A stretch of DNA of 24,270 nucleotides from Tissierella praeacuta_A (GTDB lineage: Bacteria; Bacillota; Clostridia; Tissierellales; Tissierellaceae): contig NZ_JBEBOY010000044.1 of NCBI RefSeq assembly GCF_040396155.1, positions 1 to 24,270 on the forward strand, written 5' to 3'. Under the pieces are notes generated by a model. The model was not told where the DNA came from, searched no databases, and saw nothing but the letters and a program-made list of their open reading frames with translations. Numbering within the stretch: position 1 is the first letter of the stretch; every line of letters begins with the position of its first letter. The translations under genes and the position numbers were made by a program. Positions 16,015 through 24,253 of this stretch are shown piece by piece.

Positions 16015-16929
16015 CTACAGTTTACCAATCAATACTATTATCCGGAATACCAAATCGTCATTAGTTTTTTGTCGAAAAATTTCTTTGTTTTTAACAATCT
16101 TTAACCGTGATAAAATACTCTTTTCCGCTTTCAATAACTCAATAGCCAAATCCTTATTTTTTGCTGGCATTTCCCTTTCAAATGCCATAACAAATTCTTT
16201 AACCTGCCGATAAATTTCCCCACGCGGCTTTTTTAGCTGTTTCATACGATAGAAAAACAATTGCCTTTTCGTTATCATTGCCCCTACTTTATTGTTTTGA
16301 TGTTGCCGGTAACGAATATATGCATGTTCATCATAATAAACCGTTCCCAGGCAACTCGCTGCCATATACAACCACCAGTCATGCATCACAACATATTCGA
16401 TGCGTTTCGGCATATGACCTGCAATAACCTCCATAAGTTTTCGATTACAGACAGCCGTACACCCCGTACATATTCCTTGCACCAATGCGTTTCCAAAAGA
16501 AAGCTTTCTAATATCCCTCGTCACCTGGACAGCCAGAGGTCTTAATTTTTCATCCACAATAATCTTATCACTACAATACAGCATCGGTTCTGCAAAGCCT
16601 TTCGCCTGCAACACCTTGATAGCTTTCTCTAACTTTTCTGGCAGCCATTCATCATCTTGATCAGCAAAGGCAAAATAATCGCAAGATAAATCCGCATGTT
16701 TTATTAAATCAAAGAAACTTTCTACCACACCCAAATTTTTCAGGCCATACCAGGTAATACGAGAATCCCTTTGAGCATATTCTTCCAAAATCTCCCGGGT
16801 CTTATCCAATGAACCATCATCACGGATTAAAACCTTAAAATCCTGATATGTTTGTACTAAAAGACTATCTAACTGAATGCGTATATACTCTTCACCATTA
16901 TAAGATGATAATAAAATCTGTAAGCTCAT
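16015..16929 (-). CDS. Family 2 glycosyltransferase, rhamnosyltransferase-like
   Basis: A 304-residue GT2 enzyme. The opening LLSSYNGEEYIRIQLDSLL (6-24) is typical of the RgpB/WbbL type of rhamnosyltransferases. RDDGS (36-40) binds nucleotide and DQDDEW (90-95) contains the metal-binding acids. Later TGCTAVCNRKLM and VVMHDWWLY (acceptor-side acidic and aromatic residues) complete the fold. The start overlaps the upstream gene stop as ATGA, which indicates translational coupling. It probably adds one of the first sugars after the initiating enzyme. Use of dTDP-L-rhamnose is inferred from resemblance only. Confidence 0.85.
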   Translation of the reverse strand: MSLQILLSSYNGEEYIRIQLDSLLVQTYQDFKVLIRDDGSLDKTREILEEYAQRDSRITWYGLKNLGVVESFFDLIKHADLSCDYFAFADQDDEWLPEKLEKAIKVLQAKGFAEPMLYCSDKIIVDEKLRPLAVQVTRDIRKLSFGNALVQGICTGCTAVCNRKLMEVIAGHMPKRIEYVVMHDWWLYMAASCLGTVYYDEHAYIRYRQHQNNKVGAMITKRQLFFYRMKQLKKPRGEIYRQVKEFVMAFEREMPAKNKDLAIELLKAEKSILSRLKIVKNKEIFRQKTNDDLVFRIIVLIGKL

Positions 16930-18038
16930 CTTGCTCCTTCATTCATGTAATATCTCTGAAGTGCGACACTTGCACTCTCTATTCCAAATCCTGCATTTTC
17001 AACAATACGCCATGCATCATCACGTTTTATATTATTATGCTGCTTGCATACCTCTGACGCCCAAAATTCCGGACCTCTTTTTAAAGATAAACGCTTTGTG
17101 GTATCCAACAACTCTACTTCTTGAGTAATCGTATCAGCAAGAAAACACGGTAAACCGCTGGCCTGCGCTTCTACAGCAGCCATCGGAAGCCCCTCATAGA
17201 GTGAAGGCAGCCAAAACAAATCCATTGCCTGATACCAATCCTGATTATTATTTTGCTGCCCTAGAAAAAATACAGTGTCTTCCAAACCAGCAGCTTTCAC
17301 TTTCTGCTCCATTACCACTTTCAAACTTCCACTTCCAATGAGTATTAAAACACTCTCTGGGCATTGTTTTTTTAAAATGCTGAAGCTTTCAATCAAAAAT
17401 TCATGATTTTTTTGCTTTTCAAACCTACCCACATGACCAATTACGAGTTTATCCTGCACGCCCAGAAGGCCTCTCAATTCCTCTCTCTTTTCTCGGTTAT
17501 AACGATATTTTTTACAATCAATTGCATTATAAAGGATATAAACCTTGTTCTGCCGCACCATCTTTTCACCAAATAAAAAACTTCCTGCCGCTCTTGAACA
17601 TGCTATCCTATTACATTTCATAAATGGTATAGGATAGCATAATATCTGATTCCGTCTTGCATTCAGCCATTTATCTGAATAACGTGTCGCATGACTATGA
17701 ATTGCGAAATGCCCGTAATTATACCTTCCAACCAACCGCCAAAGATAAAAGCTAAGATATACCTCGTGATTATGAAACCACTGATACCTTCCCTCATGCT
17801 CTTTAAAAAAAATTTCTAATTCCCTCACAGATGCTATGGAACTTCCAGGTTTTTTCACATAGTAAACATGTCCACCATACGATGTAATCTCATCTTCATA
17901 ACTATTTTCGCAATGAAGAAAACATAAAAAATCAAATTGAACCAAATTCCGATCCAAATGGCGATAATAATTCATAATAACGCTCATCACCCCGCTCCAA
18001 ATTGCCGGAGTAGAAACAAAGTGTAATATACGACGCAT
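16926..18038 (-). CDS. Family 4 glycosyltransferase (GT-B fold)
   Basis: A retaining glycosyltransferase of 370 residues. The N-terminus RRILHFVSTPAIWSGVMSVI with its glycine-rich turn is typical of EpsF-like GT4 enzymes. IGHVGRFEKQKNHEFLI starts the donor-binding half, and PSLYEGLPMAAVEAQASG carries the paired glutamates that hold the nucleotide sugar. The start at 18038 is chosen over the longer frame to 18110 because AGGAAGG lies just upstream and the product then begins like its relatives; the longer form would overlap the previous gene and add a basic tail. It is probably the second enzyme of the pathway, next to the initiating transferase. Confidence 0.85.
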   Translation of the reverse strand: MRRILHFVSTPAIWSGVMSVIMNYYRHLDRNLVQFDFLCFLHCENSYEDEITSYGGHVYYVKKPGSSIASVRELEIFFKEHEGRYQWFHNHEVYLSFYLWRLVGRYNYGHFAIHSHATRYSDKWLNARRNQILCYPIPFMKCNRIACSRAAGSFLFGEKMVRQNKVYILYNAIDCKKYRYNREKREELRGLLGVQDKLVIGHVGRFEKQKNHEFLIESFSILKKQCPESVLILIGSGSLKVVMEQKVKAAGLEDTVFFLGQQNNNQDWYQAMDLFWLPSLYEGLPMAAVEAQASGLPCFLADTITQEVELLDTTKRLSLKRGPEFWASEVCKQHNNIKRDDAWRIVENAGFGIESASVALQRYYMNEGAR

Positions 18039-18069
18039 ACGTCTCCGCCTTCCTGTCAAAAACTGCTTA

Positions 18070-19443
18070 TTATTCTTTAAGCGACGGATCTTCCCATTTT
18101 CCTTCCTCAAATCCCTCTGTAGACTCTTTTAACAGAAGTACTTTAGGTGTCATGAGTATAATTTTAAAATCCATAATAATAGAATAATTCCTAATATAAG
18201 TCAAATCCAATTTTAATTTATCATAGCTAGTAGTGCAGTACCTTCCATAGATTTGTGCATAACCAGTCAATCCAGCTTTAACTTTCAAACGATATTCAAA
18301 TTCCGGTATGTTTTTCGTGATAATACTGGCCAACTCTGGTCTTTCCGGTCTTGGACCAACCATACTCATATCACCTTTTAAAATGTTTATAAGCTGCGGG
18401 AGCTCGTCCATGCGTGTCGCTCTAAGAAAGCGTCCCACAGGTAAAACCCGCGGATCTTTCTCTCCAGCTTTGACTGGTCCGCTTTCCTTTTCCGCATCCA
18501 CTATCATGGTACGAAATTTTAAAATTCTAAAACATTTCCCATCTTTTGTCAGCCTATCTTGTGTATAAAACACCGGACCGTGGTCACTAAGTTTTATCAT
18601 AGCAGCTATCAGCAAAAAAAACGGACTTGATATAATCAAAAACAGGGAAGATACTATAATATCCTCTATCCGTTTTACAAACATCTGGTCCAGTGTAAGT
18701 CCGTCATAATTACGAGAAAGATATAGCGGAGAATCAAAAATATTCAATTCATCAGATGTCCTCAATAGGATGTCGCTGATTTTAGGTACTGCATATGTAC
18801 GAATATTCTGTCCATAACACTGCTTAAGTAACCGATTACGCTCCTGCACAGCAATATCGCCCACTATAACTCCATCATATTTAACGGCTTGTTCCATCAC
18901 AAATTCAATACCCTCTTTTATTGAAATTTTTTCCACTATTTCATATTTATCTTCCCGGGTAAAAATACGATCCATCAAATGGAACATTGGCTTCTCGCCA
19001 TGAACCAATAAAAGACGTCTTCTGGGAAACATGAACGTGTACAGCTTTACAAACGCCAATGCCCATAACATAACCAACAACCAATCTACGCCAGTCATTA
19101 CAAGTAATGCAGTAGGATTATGCATCTTCTTATCAAATAGTACAACCTGCACAAAAGAGAAAGCGTTGACTATGATTAACGAAAGCATATGAGAATATAC
19201 TAAATTCCAATATTTAAAAACACCAACCCGCAATCCCCCATATATCCGATGCAGGAAAAGCAATAAAATCATATATTCGCCAAGAATCAACCAATTACCT
19301 CGTCTCCAGAAAGCAATTGTCATATTTTTATTATAATAATTAATCCACACATAATAATAAATTGTAAGTTCTAACAATACAATAATTGCTGAACTTAAGA
19401 ACTTCACCATGCGTTTATACTGCTCGAAATTTCTACTTGTCAT
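18070..19443 (-). CDS. Polyprenyl glycosylphosphotransferase (initiating sugar-phosphate transferase)
   Basis: Transfers a sugar-1-phosphate from a nucleotide sugar to undecaprenyl phosphate, starting the glycan. The 457-residue protein has four N-terminal hydrophobic segments (about 12-135), a degenerate nucleotide-binding-like middle, a fifth membrane segment (about 262-284), and a C-terminal catalytic domain. The domain shows KFRTM (309-313), DELPQ (346-350) and GDMSMVGPRPE (357-367), the defining motifs of the WbaP/WcaJ family. The start at 19443 follows AAGGAAG; a longer frame to 19488 has no ribosome site. It is the first gene of the leftward operon, behind a promoter at 19617-19645. 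The sugar could be glucose, galactose or a relative. Confidence 0.92.
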   Translation of the reverse strand: MTSRNFEQYKRMVKFLSSAIIVLLELTIYYYVWINYYNKNMTIAFWRRGNWLILGEYMILLLFLHRIYGGLRVGVFKYWNLVYSHMLSLIIVNAFSFVQVVLFDKKMHNPTALLVMTGVDWLLVMLWALAFVKLYTFMFPRRRLLLVHGEKPMFHLMDRIFTREDKYEIVEKISIKEGIEFVMEQAVKYDGVIVGDIAVQERNRLLKQCYGQNIRTYAVPKISDILLRTSDELNIFDSPLYLSRNYDGLTLDQMFVKRIEDIIVSSLFLIISSPFFLLIAAMIKLSDHGPVFYTQDRLTKDGKCFRILKFRTMIVDAEKESGPVKAGEKDPRVLPVGRFLRATRMDELPQLINILKGDMSMVGPRPERPELASIITKNIPEFEYRLKVKAGLTGYAQIYGRYCTTSYDKLKLDLTYIRNYSIIMDFKIILMTPKVLLLKESTEGFEEGKWEDPSLKE

Positions 19444-19616
19444 TCGTTTCTTCCTTATATCTGGTTCCAGTTGTCTCCATCTTAGCACTCAGTAATCGAT
19501 ATTGCTATTGATAGATTCAGATTCATTTGCTCTCTCTATTTGCTATTACAGATTCCTAGATAACTTTTTCGTTTTCATTGTCAATTAATTATATTTTCTA
19601 TAACAAACCTCATTCT

Positions 19617-19645
19617 AGTATAACATTTAACTACCAATTACGCAA
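19617..19645 (-). promoter_or_regulatory. Main promoter of the leftward polysaccharide operon
   Basis: TTGCGT (19645-19640), a spacer of exactly 17 nt and TATACT (19622-19617) with a TG extension one base before the -10 box (TGTTATACT). It lies about 170 nt upstream of the first gene and downstream of the ligase terminator, so it is well placed to start the long transcript. Confidence 0.5.
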
Positions 19646-19972
19646 CTTACGTGGTAGCAAAAAGAGTTGGAAATCTTTTAATATTTTATTAAAATCATAT
19701 CTCAATCTTATTTCTATCCTTTTCCCATTTCCTGATATAAACCTGTCGGTATATTATTACCTCATAATATACTCAGGTATTTCGAAGATATCTCAAATGC
19801 TAGAAGAATATAGACAAATATAATTGCATTTATATCTAACACCTCTCACAAATTGTGATTCATTAGCCGCTATCAATCAAATATGTAGTATGAATATTGG
19901 AATAAGACTAATTCCGATCTGATTCTGAAGAAAGCGTTGCAATGATCCAATACCTGTGTAAAACTTGTCAAC

Positions 19973-20022
19973 AAAAAAACACCTCCTAACTGAGTAATTC
20001 TATCTTACATCAGCTTGGAGGT
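19973..20022 (-). terminator. Intrinsic terminator after the ligase-like gene
   Basis: On the minus strand ACCTCC (20022-20017) pairs with GGAGGT (19986-19981); the stem continues inward through CTGA/TCAG with one mismatch and one G-U pair, and is followed by GTTTTTTT (19980-19973). It starts about 85 nt after the stop at 20106 and separates this gene from the operon promoter. Confidence 0.75.
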
Positions 20023-20105
20023 TTATACAATATTTGGGATCTGCCAAATAAGTGAAAAAATTCCAACTTTACACTGTTTTAAAGTTAACAATTACTTTTA
20101 CACAA

Positions 20106-21665
20106 TCAATCTTCTATTGAATGTGCAGCTCCAATTCCTAATAATAGCCAAAATATCGGTGTAACAATAGGAAGATTAAGGTTTACAAAAGCCTGAACAC
20201 TATAACAAATGACGGCAAACATAATCGCTATAATATACGGTGTTTTATCTCTATAAACAAAACATCTCCTTACATATCCAAATATAAAAATCAGATATGC
20301 TGTCAATCCCGCAAATCCAACTGTAGTTAGCAAATGAAGATATTCATTATGTGCACTATCAAATAATTGATTATATGGGTTGTTTGCAGTTTCACGCATT
20401 ACTAAAATACCGAAAGTTTCAGGCCCAAATCCCACAATTTTTTTCCACAAAGACAAACTCTGATAACATTCCATAGCCTTTCTCCAGATATACCCCCTGG
20501 CCGTTCCCCAATCATCATTAAAGAGAAAGTACGAGCTTAAGCCTCCATATCTATTAACATTGCCAGCTATATTACAGTCATAAAGAGCATACAATACTAT
20601 AAAAGTAATCAGACAAAGAAATACCATCCAAAGATATCTAAAAAAATTCCCGAATTCTATCAATTCATATTTTCTCTTATAAGTACTAAAATACCAAAGA
20701 ATAACTATTGTCCATAAACCCATTACCAAATATGGCAATTCTTGAAATCTTATTATTACATCAAAAGCACTTTCTATCCCCAGGACGCCGTCTCCAAAGT
20801 AAACATTAATCCAGTCAATACATTGGATAACAGAAAAAAATGTCGCCAATACTATGACATATCTTTGAATTCCATTTTTGCTTTTAAATAAATACAATGG
20901 TAAAAAACCAAATAATGTTCCTAAAGAAAGATATGCATTATCACTAACCCCCATAATAATTGCAAAAAAACTGATAACCATACAGATATAGTGCCATAAC
21001 ATATTCTTAATTTTTCTATCTGTCGTAAATAAAACCGTTGCAATGGCAGTTAGCATTCCCACATATGCAGTATAGGTATTTATATTTCCTATTGTTGATG
21101 TAAATATTGACCTTTGCTCTGGAATCATAGCAATTTTAAAATGAAAAATATCTAACTTAAAATAATCGGTAATTCCAAACAAGCTTACAATCATTCCTGC
21201 TAGCAAAATCATATCAATATACCAACTTTTGAACTTCCAAAGTCTGCTTACACAAAAATAGGATACAATATACCAAATCATTAAAAACAAACCAGTAAAT
21301 CGCCCTTCATTACCCCAAAATGCTTCATATAAGTAGTCAGATGTAACCGTTGACACTATCGCAATCAAAAGATATATAATAGCTGCAAGATCCATAATAG
21401 TAAGCTTTTTTATAAATTTTTTTATCTTAAATTCTTTGAAATAAATTCCTATGTCCACTCTTCCTACTGTCAAAGCATACCCTAACAATATCACTAGCAT
21501 TATAATTGTGCAAAAGCAATAATAATAATATTTAAATACAAGAATATCAAAATAACGATCCCTGACCACCAAAGGAACTCCTATTCCCACCAGAAACACA
21601 TAAATACCAAGAACAATTGATGGGAAACTTTTTTTCTCCGAATCGCGGCATATATTTTCTTGCAT
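20106..21665 (-). CDS. O-antigen ligase/polymerase-like membrane protein (Wzy/WaaL family)
   Basis: A 519-residue protein with about a dozen hydrophobic segments and one large polar loop near the C-terminal half. The loop and adjoining helix contain GFGPETFG and DSAHNEYLHLLTTVG, the hallmark of the Wzy/WaaL superfamily, in which the histidine region transfers glycans from undecaprenyl pyrophosphate. The early segment EAFWGNEGRFTGLF is also typical. The start at 21665 follows AAAGGA; a start at 21692 would put the ribosome site inside the gene. It has its own promoter (21703-21730) and terminator (19973-20022), so it is transcribed apart from the operon. Whether it polymerises, ligates this or another glycan, or glycosylates proteins cannot be told. 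Confidence 0.83.
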   Translation of the reverse strand: MQENICRDSEKKSFPSIVLGIYVFLVGIGVPLVVRDRYFDILVFKYYYYCFCTIIMLVILLGYALTVGRVDIGIYFKEFKIKKFIKKLTIMDLAAIIYLLIAIVSTVTSDYLYEAFWGNEGRFTGLFLMIWYIVSYFCVSRLWKFKSWYIDMILLAGMIVSLFGITDYFKLDIFHFKIAMIPEQRSIFTSTIGNINTYTAYVGMLTAIATVLFTTDRKIKNMLWHYICMVISFFAIIMGVSDNAYLSLGTLFGFLPLYLFKSKNGIQRYVIVLATFFSVIQCIDWINVYFGDGVLGIESAFDVIIRFQELPYLVMGLWTIVILWYFSTYKRKYELIEFGNFFRYLWMVFLCLITFIVLYALYDCNIAGNVNRYGGLSSYFLFNDDWGTARGYIWRKAMECYQSLSLWKKIVGFGPETFGILVMRETANNPYNQLFDSAHNEYLHLLTTVGFAGLTAYLIFIFGYVRRCFVYRDKTPYIIAIMFAVICYSVQAFVNLNLPIVTPIFWLLLGIGAAHSIED

Positions 21666-21702
21666 AAGCATTCCTTTCGACCATAAAACCATTTAGAGGA
21701 TA

Positions 21703-21730
21703 ACTATATCATGCAATATAGAATTCCCAA
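21703..21730 (-). promoter_or_regulatory. Promoter of the ligase-like gene
   Basis: TTGGGA (21730-21725), a 16-nt spacer and TATAGT (21708-21703) with a TG extension (TGATATAGT). Transcription would start about 30 nt before the start codon. It lies between the terminator of the upstream gene and this coding sequence. Confidence 0.45.
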
Positions 21731-21834
21731 CAGGTAACAAATAATTCTTCATGCATGTCATAAAAACAATACAGTAGAATTCATCTTTAAAGCAAACATT
21801 TTTTATTTCAGTGATTATACCATATATCGGTAAA

Positions 21835-21878
21835 AAAGAAAAGACCGGAAATCCTTAAGAATTTCCGGTCTTTTCTTT
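21835..21878 (-). terminator. Strong intrinsic terminator after the cell-wall-binding protein gene
   Basis: A perfect 18-bp stem (21835-21852 with 21861-21878) with core GACCGGAAAT and an 8-nt loop. A-rich and T-rich ends give a U-tract in both directions, so it may work both ways. It lies 17 nt beyond the stop codon at 21895. Confidence 0.9.
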
Positions 21879-21894
21879 AATTCATAGTAATAGA

Positions 21895-23589
21895 TTAGTT
21901 TTCAACGAAAACTCTTACAATATTACCACTACCATTAACTTCATAGCAACGGTCATTGCCATCTTTTGCTTTGTTTTTGCTCTTCTGAACAGAACCAGCA
22001 GTATTAACTAATCTGTACTGAACAGTTGCAGTATCTGCTGCAGCTTCTGCTAAATTGTAATCTTCAGAATATTTATCATTAGTTACAACACTATCAACAT
22101 CCATTACGCGTAAGAATTCATCTGTAGTCAAAAGGGTTGCGGAAGTAAGTTTTCCATCAGCACCAATAATAGCCTTCACTACAGCGTACTTATCTTCTTT
22201 ATCTGCTGATAACAGCAGACCAGACTGATAGTATTTCTTGTTATCAAGAGCCGTCTTGCCAGCACCCTTGAAGGTTCCAGACTTATTCAGTAAGAAACTA
22301 TGAGAATCACCATCAATAGTGATGTTCTGTTTGTTAGTCTTTACAGCGCCATCATCACCGAAGAAGTAGAATTTGTAACCTTCGCCTTCCCAATAAGAAG
22401 CATTAGCCTTAAATCCATCTGTTGTGTCATATGGATGAGTTGAATCGTCTTTCTTTGCAAGAGAAACAATAGTTTTATTGTCAGAAGCTAATTCAACAAA
22501 TCTATAACCATCAATCATAGCTCCCTGGTTATCAAAAGCATACTTCTTGCTGTTGATAGTCTTCATTTGTCCTGTAATCAGCTTACCATCTTTATCAGCA
22601 TAGTACCAGTTTTCAGAATCGTCATCATAGTCACCTTCATTTAAGTAGGAGCCTGGAACAACCTGGAACCAACCCTTAGTTACTCTAGCGCCATCTTCAG
22701 GACTTCCATAATATCTGAATCCGCTACTGTATACCGGATTACCCTGAGACTGTGTAGCTGTTCTGTCTGCACTTGCCTGAGTAGCAGTTGTCTGTGTAGA
22801 ATCCCAGTTAACCCACTCAGCATTCATACGTCCGTCAACATCAAAGCTATACTTTTTACCATTGATGGTCTCGCCTTTTTTGTCAGCCATTTTCTTACCA
22901 TTGCTCTTGAAGTAGAACCAACGATCCTGTTCCTCATCGTCAAATGTGTTGTCACTTGAGAAACCTTTTTCTAAATCACCAGTATTTTCCCACTGGTCAT
23001 CTTTGATGTGCAGTAATGCCCAACCAGTAGCCTGAGCTCCATCATTTTCATCACCGTGGTAGTAAACACCGTTATCAGCACGCCAAGCGTTATCATCAGT
23101 TAATCTCTGGCCATCTGCATCAATCCAGCCATATAACATCTTAGCTTCATCATCAAAGATGTATTTTTTTCCATTGATGGTCTTGAAAGAAGCACTATTG
23201 CTGGTGCTGGAGCTCTTATATGCTTTACCATTAGAGCCAAAATAGTACCAATGATTTACAGGCTCATTATCATCATCACCATCATAATCATCGTTCTCAA
23301 GGGAAACCCACTTATTAGCTACCATAGAGCCATTCTCATCTACATAATAGTAGTTGTCATTGTACTCAACAAGTACGTCGGTAGCCATCTCGCCATCTTC
23401 ATTGAGGTAGAACCAGTTATCTCCTGATTTCTCCCACTTCTCTGTCTCTAAGTCGCCGTTCTTGTCATAGTACACCCATGTACCATTTTCTTCCTGCCAG
23501 CCAGTTGCTGCGAAAGAGGACATGGAAGCACCTAATGCAAGCAGTGCTGCTGTTGATAATACAGCAACTAATTTGGTCTGCTTTCTCAT
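21895..23589 (-). CDS. Secreted cell-wall-binding repeat protein
   Basis: A 564-residue exported protein. Residues 1-28 are a signal peptide with a basic start, hydrophobic core and likely cleavage near SSFA-A. The rest is choline/cell-wall-binding type repeats (W-x-Y-x-D/N-G), for example NGTWVYYDKNG (35-45) and GDNWFYLNEDG (56-66). Larger units recur: YYHGDENDGA (176-185) matches YYGSPEDGA (293-301), and TINGKKY or TINSKKY appears at 138-144, 241-247 and 344-350. Acid-rich linkers (around 99-109, 216-222 and 318-326) lie between units. No catalytic domain is visible. The start at 23589 follows AAAGGAGAG. With a near-consensus promoter and a strong terminator it is probably an abundant wall-attached protein. 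Its ligand may be choline or a wall polysaccharide. Confidence 0.88.
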   Translation of the reverse strand: MRKQTKLVAVLSTAALLALGASMSSFAATGWQEENGTWVYYDKNGDLETEKWEKSGDNWFYLNEDGEMATDVLVEYNDNYYYVDENGSMVANKWVSLENDDYDGDDDNEPVNHWYYFGSNGKAYKSSSTSNSASFKTINGKKYIFDDEAKMLYGWIDADGQRLTDDNAWRADNGVYYHGDENDGAQATGWALLHIKDDQWENTGDLEKGFSSDNTFDDEEQDRWFYFKSNGKKMADKKGETINGKKYSFDVDGRMNAEWVNWDSTQTTATQASADRTATQSQGNPVYSSGFRYYGSPEDGARVTKGWFQVVPGSYLNEGDYDDDSENWYYADKDGKLITGQMKTINSKKYAFDNQGAMIDGYRFVELASDNKTIVSLAKKDDSTHPYDTTDGFKANASYWEGEGYKFYFFGDDGAVKTNKQNITIDGDSHSFLLNKSGTFKGAGKTALDNKKYYQSGLLLSADKEDKYAVVKAIIGADGKLTSATLLTTDEFLRVMDVDSVVTNDKYSEDYNLAEAAADTATVQYRLVNTAGSVQKSKNKAKDGNDRCYEVNGSGNIVRVFVEN

Positions 23590-23655
23590 AATTAATGCAC
23601 TCTCCTTTTTTCTTTTTGAAATACTCTTCGAAATTCCTAATTGCATTACGAGGTA

Positions 23656-23684
23656 ATTATACTTCCTATAATGGAAATTATCAA
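23656..23684 (-). promoter_or_regulatory. Strong promoter of the cell-wall-binding protein gene
   Basis: TTGATA (23684-23679), a 17-nt spacer and a perfect TATAAT (23661-23656). Transcription would start around 23649, giving a leader of about 60 nt ending in AAAGGAGAG before the ATG. This is the best promoter match in the window. Confidence 0.8.
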
Positions 23685-23857
23685 TACCTTTTTTACTTTT
23701 TTTGCATTTTTTGCAAAAACAAAAAAATATTTACATTTCCGGCAGAAGCTATCAATTCCTCCATCACATGGTATAGTATAATACATTTTTTTGGAAAATG
23801 CTATAACATTTCTCTGTTCATTTTCTTACATAATCATTACGAAAATGTTTTTTCTTG

Positions 23858-23893
23858 GCAGGATTGTTTTTTTATTAGTACAATCCTGCTTTT
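23858..23893 (+). terminator. Isolated terminator-like hairpin on the plus strand
   Basis: GCAGGATTGT (23858-23867) and ACAATCCTGC (23880-23889) form a perfect 10-bp stem followed by TTTT on the plus strand. No rightward gene is seen before it. On the minus strand there is no T-run, so it does not obviously end a leftward gene. Confidence 0.4.
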
Positions 23894-23935
23894 AAAGACT
23901 TATTCTCCTGTTTTTTCTTCATAAACCTTATTATA

Positions 23936-24015
23936 GGTGACGTATCAGAAGCAGAAAGCAGGGCTACGTGGTGCACGAATAACCCGCACGACCCAATCAA
24001 AATATCACCTTTTTT
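23936..24015 (+). ncRNA. Possible structured small RNA (GC-rich island, unassigned)
   Basis: A GC-rich patch inside AT-rich DNA. On the plus strand GGTGA (23936-23940) can pair with TCACC (24005-24009), directly followed by six T, as for an RNA with a closing stem and terminator. Inside it CGTG-GTG-CACG and GTGC/GCAC pairings compete. No Rfam family is recognised and no clear promoter was found. On the opposite strand the patch also stays open as a reading frame, so a degraded gene is the alternative. Confidence 0.2.
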
Positions 24016-24109
24016 CCTCCTAAATGCAACAATCCTAATTCGCCGCAGATAAAACTGTAAAAGATAAAACCACATATCAAAATCAATTCATAATTAATTC
24101 TCAAGCATC

Positions 24110-24253
24110 TTAGCCCAAGTCAAACCGACAATCTTCTATCGCAATCTCCAAATACAATATGCTTTCACAATCCAAACGTAATCCTTCACGATCCAATTGC
24201 AATCCCATTCCTATTCCTATTGCAATTTGCCATTTCAATGGTATAATGTTCAT
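24110..24253 (-). CDS. Small unrecognised ORF with a short tandem repeat, perhaps the C-terminus of a gene beyond the edge
   Basis: A 47-codon frame from ATG 24253 to TAA 24112-24110. The frame is also open from the ATG to the window edge, so it may be the end of a longer gene. No ribosome site precedes the ATG. The peptide includes IAIGIGMGLQLD and a seven-residue tandem repeat, GLQLDRE then GLRLDCE, encoded by two adjacent 21-nt units that differ at only a few positions. No family is recognised. The region may be a repeat-rich non-coding element instead. Confidence 0.25.
   Translation of the reverse strand: MNIIPLKWQIAIGIGMGLQLDREGLRLDCESILYLEIAIEDCRFDLG

Larger units (their letters stand above)
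19444..20105. other. 662-bp gene-free region: operon leader, promoter and upstream terminator
   Basis: No convincing gene. From right to left it holds a terminator for the ligase gene (19973-20022), a small near-palindrome TCACAA-A-TTGTGA (19846-19858) that could be an operator, the operon promoter (19617-19645), and a leader of about 165 nt. A consensus -35 TTGACA (19584-19579) with a weak TATCTA 16 nt on may be a second promoter. An 81-codon plus-strand frame (19578-19823) has no ribosome site or recognisable motif and is judged chance. Confidence 0.6.
23590..24109. other. 520-bp region without a clear gene
   Basis: From left to right it holds the leader and promoter of the cell-wall-binding protein gene (to 23684), AT-rich DNA with no recognised element, an isolated hairpin (23858-23893), and a GC-rich island with a closing stem and T-run (23936-24015). 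A 66-codon minus-strand frame (23875-24075) crosses the island, but it has no well-placed ribosome site for its first ATG and no recognised domain. Confidence 0.5.

Noticed and set aside
19578..19823. 81-codon plus-strand frame in the operon leader
   Set aside because: No ribosome site or recognisable motif; it overlaps the putative operon promoter on the other strand and has AT-rich, chance-like composition.
19951..19980. TGTGTAAAACTTG-like sequence resembling the end of an IS256-family insertion sequence
   Set aside because: No transposase, second terminal repeat or target duplication is visible, and the neighbouring hairpin is well explained as the ligase terminator.
23875..24075. 66-codon minus-strand frame upstream of the cell-wall-binding protein gene
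   Set aside because: Its first ATG lacks a ribosome site and the encoded peptide fits no family that I know; listed only as context for the GC-rich island.
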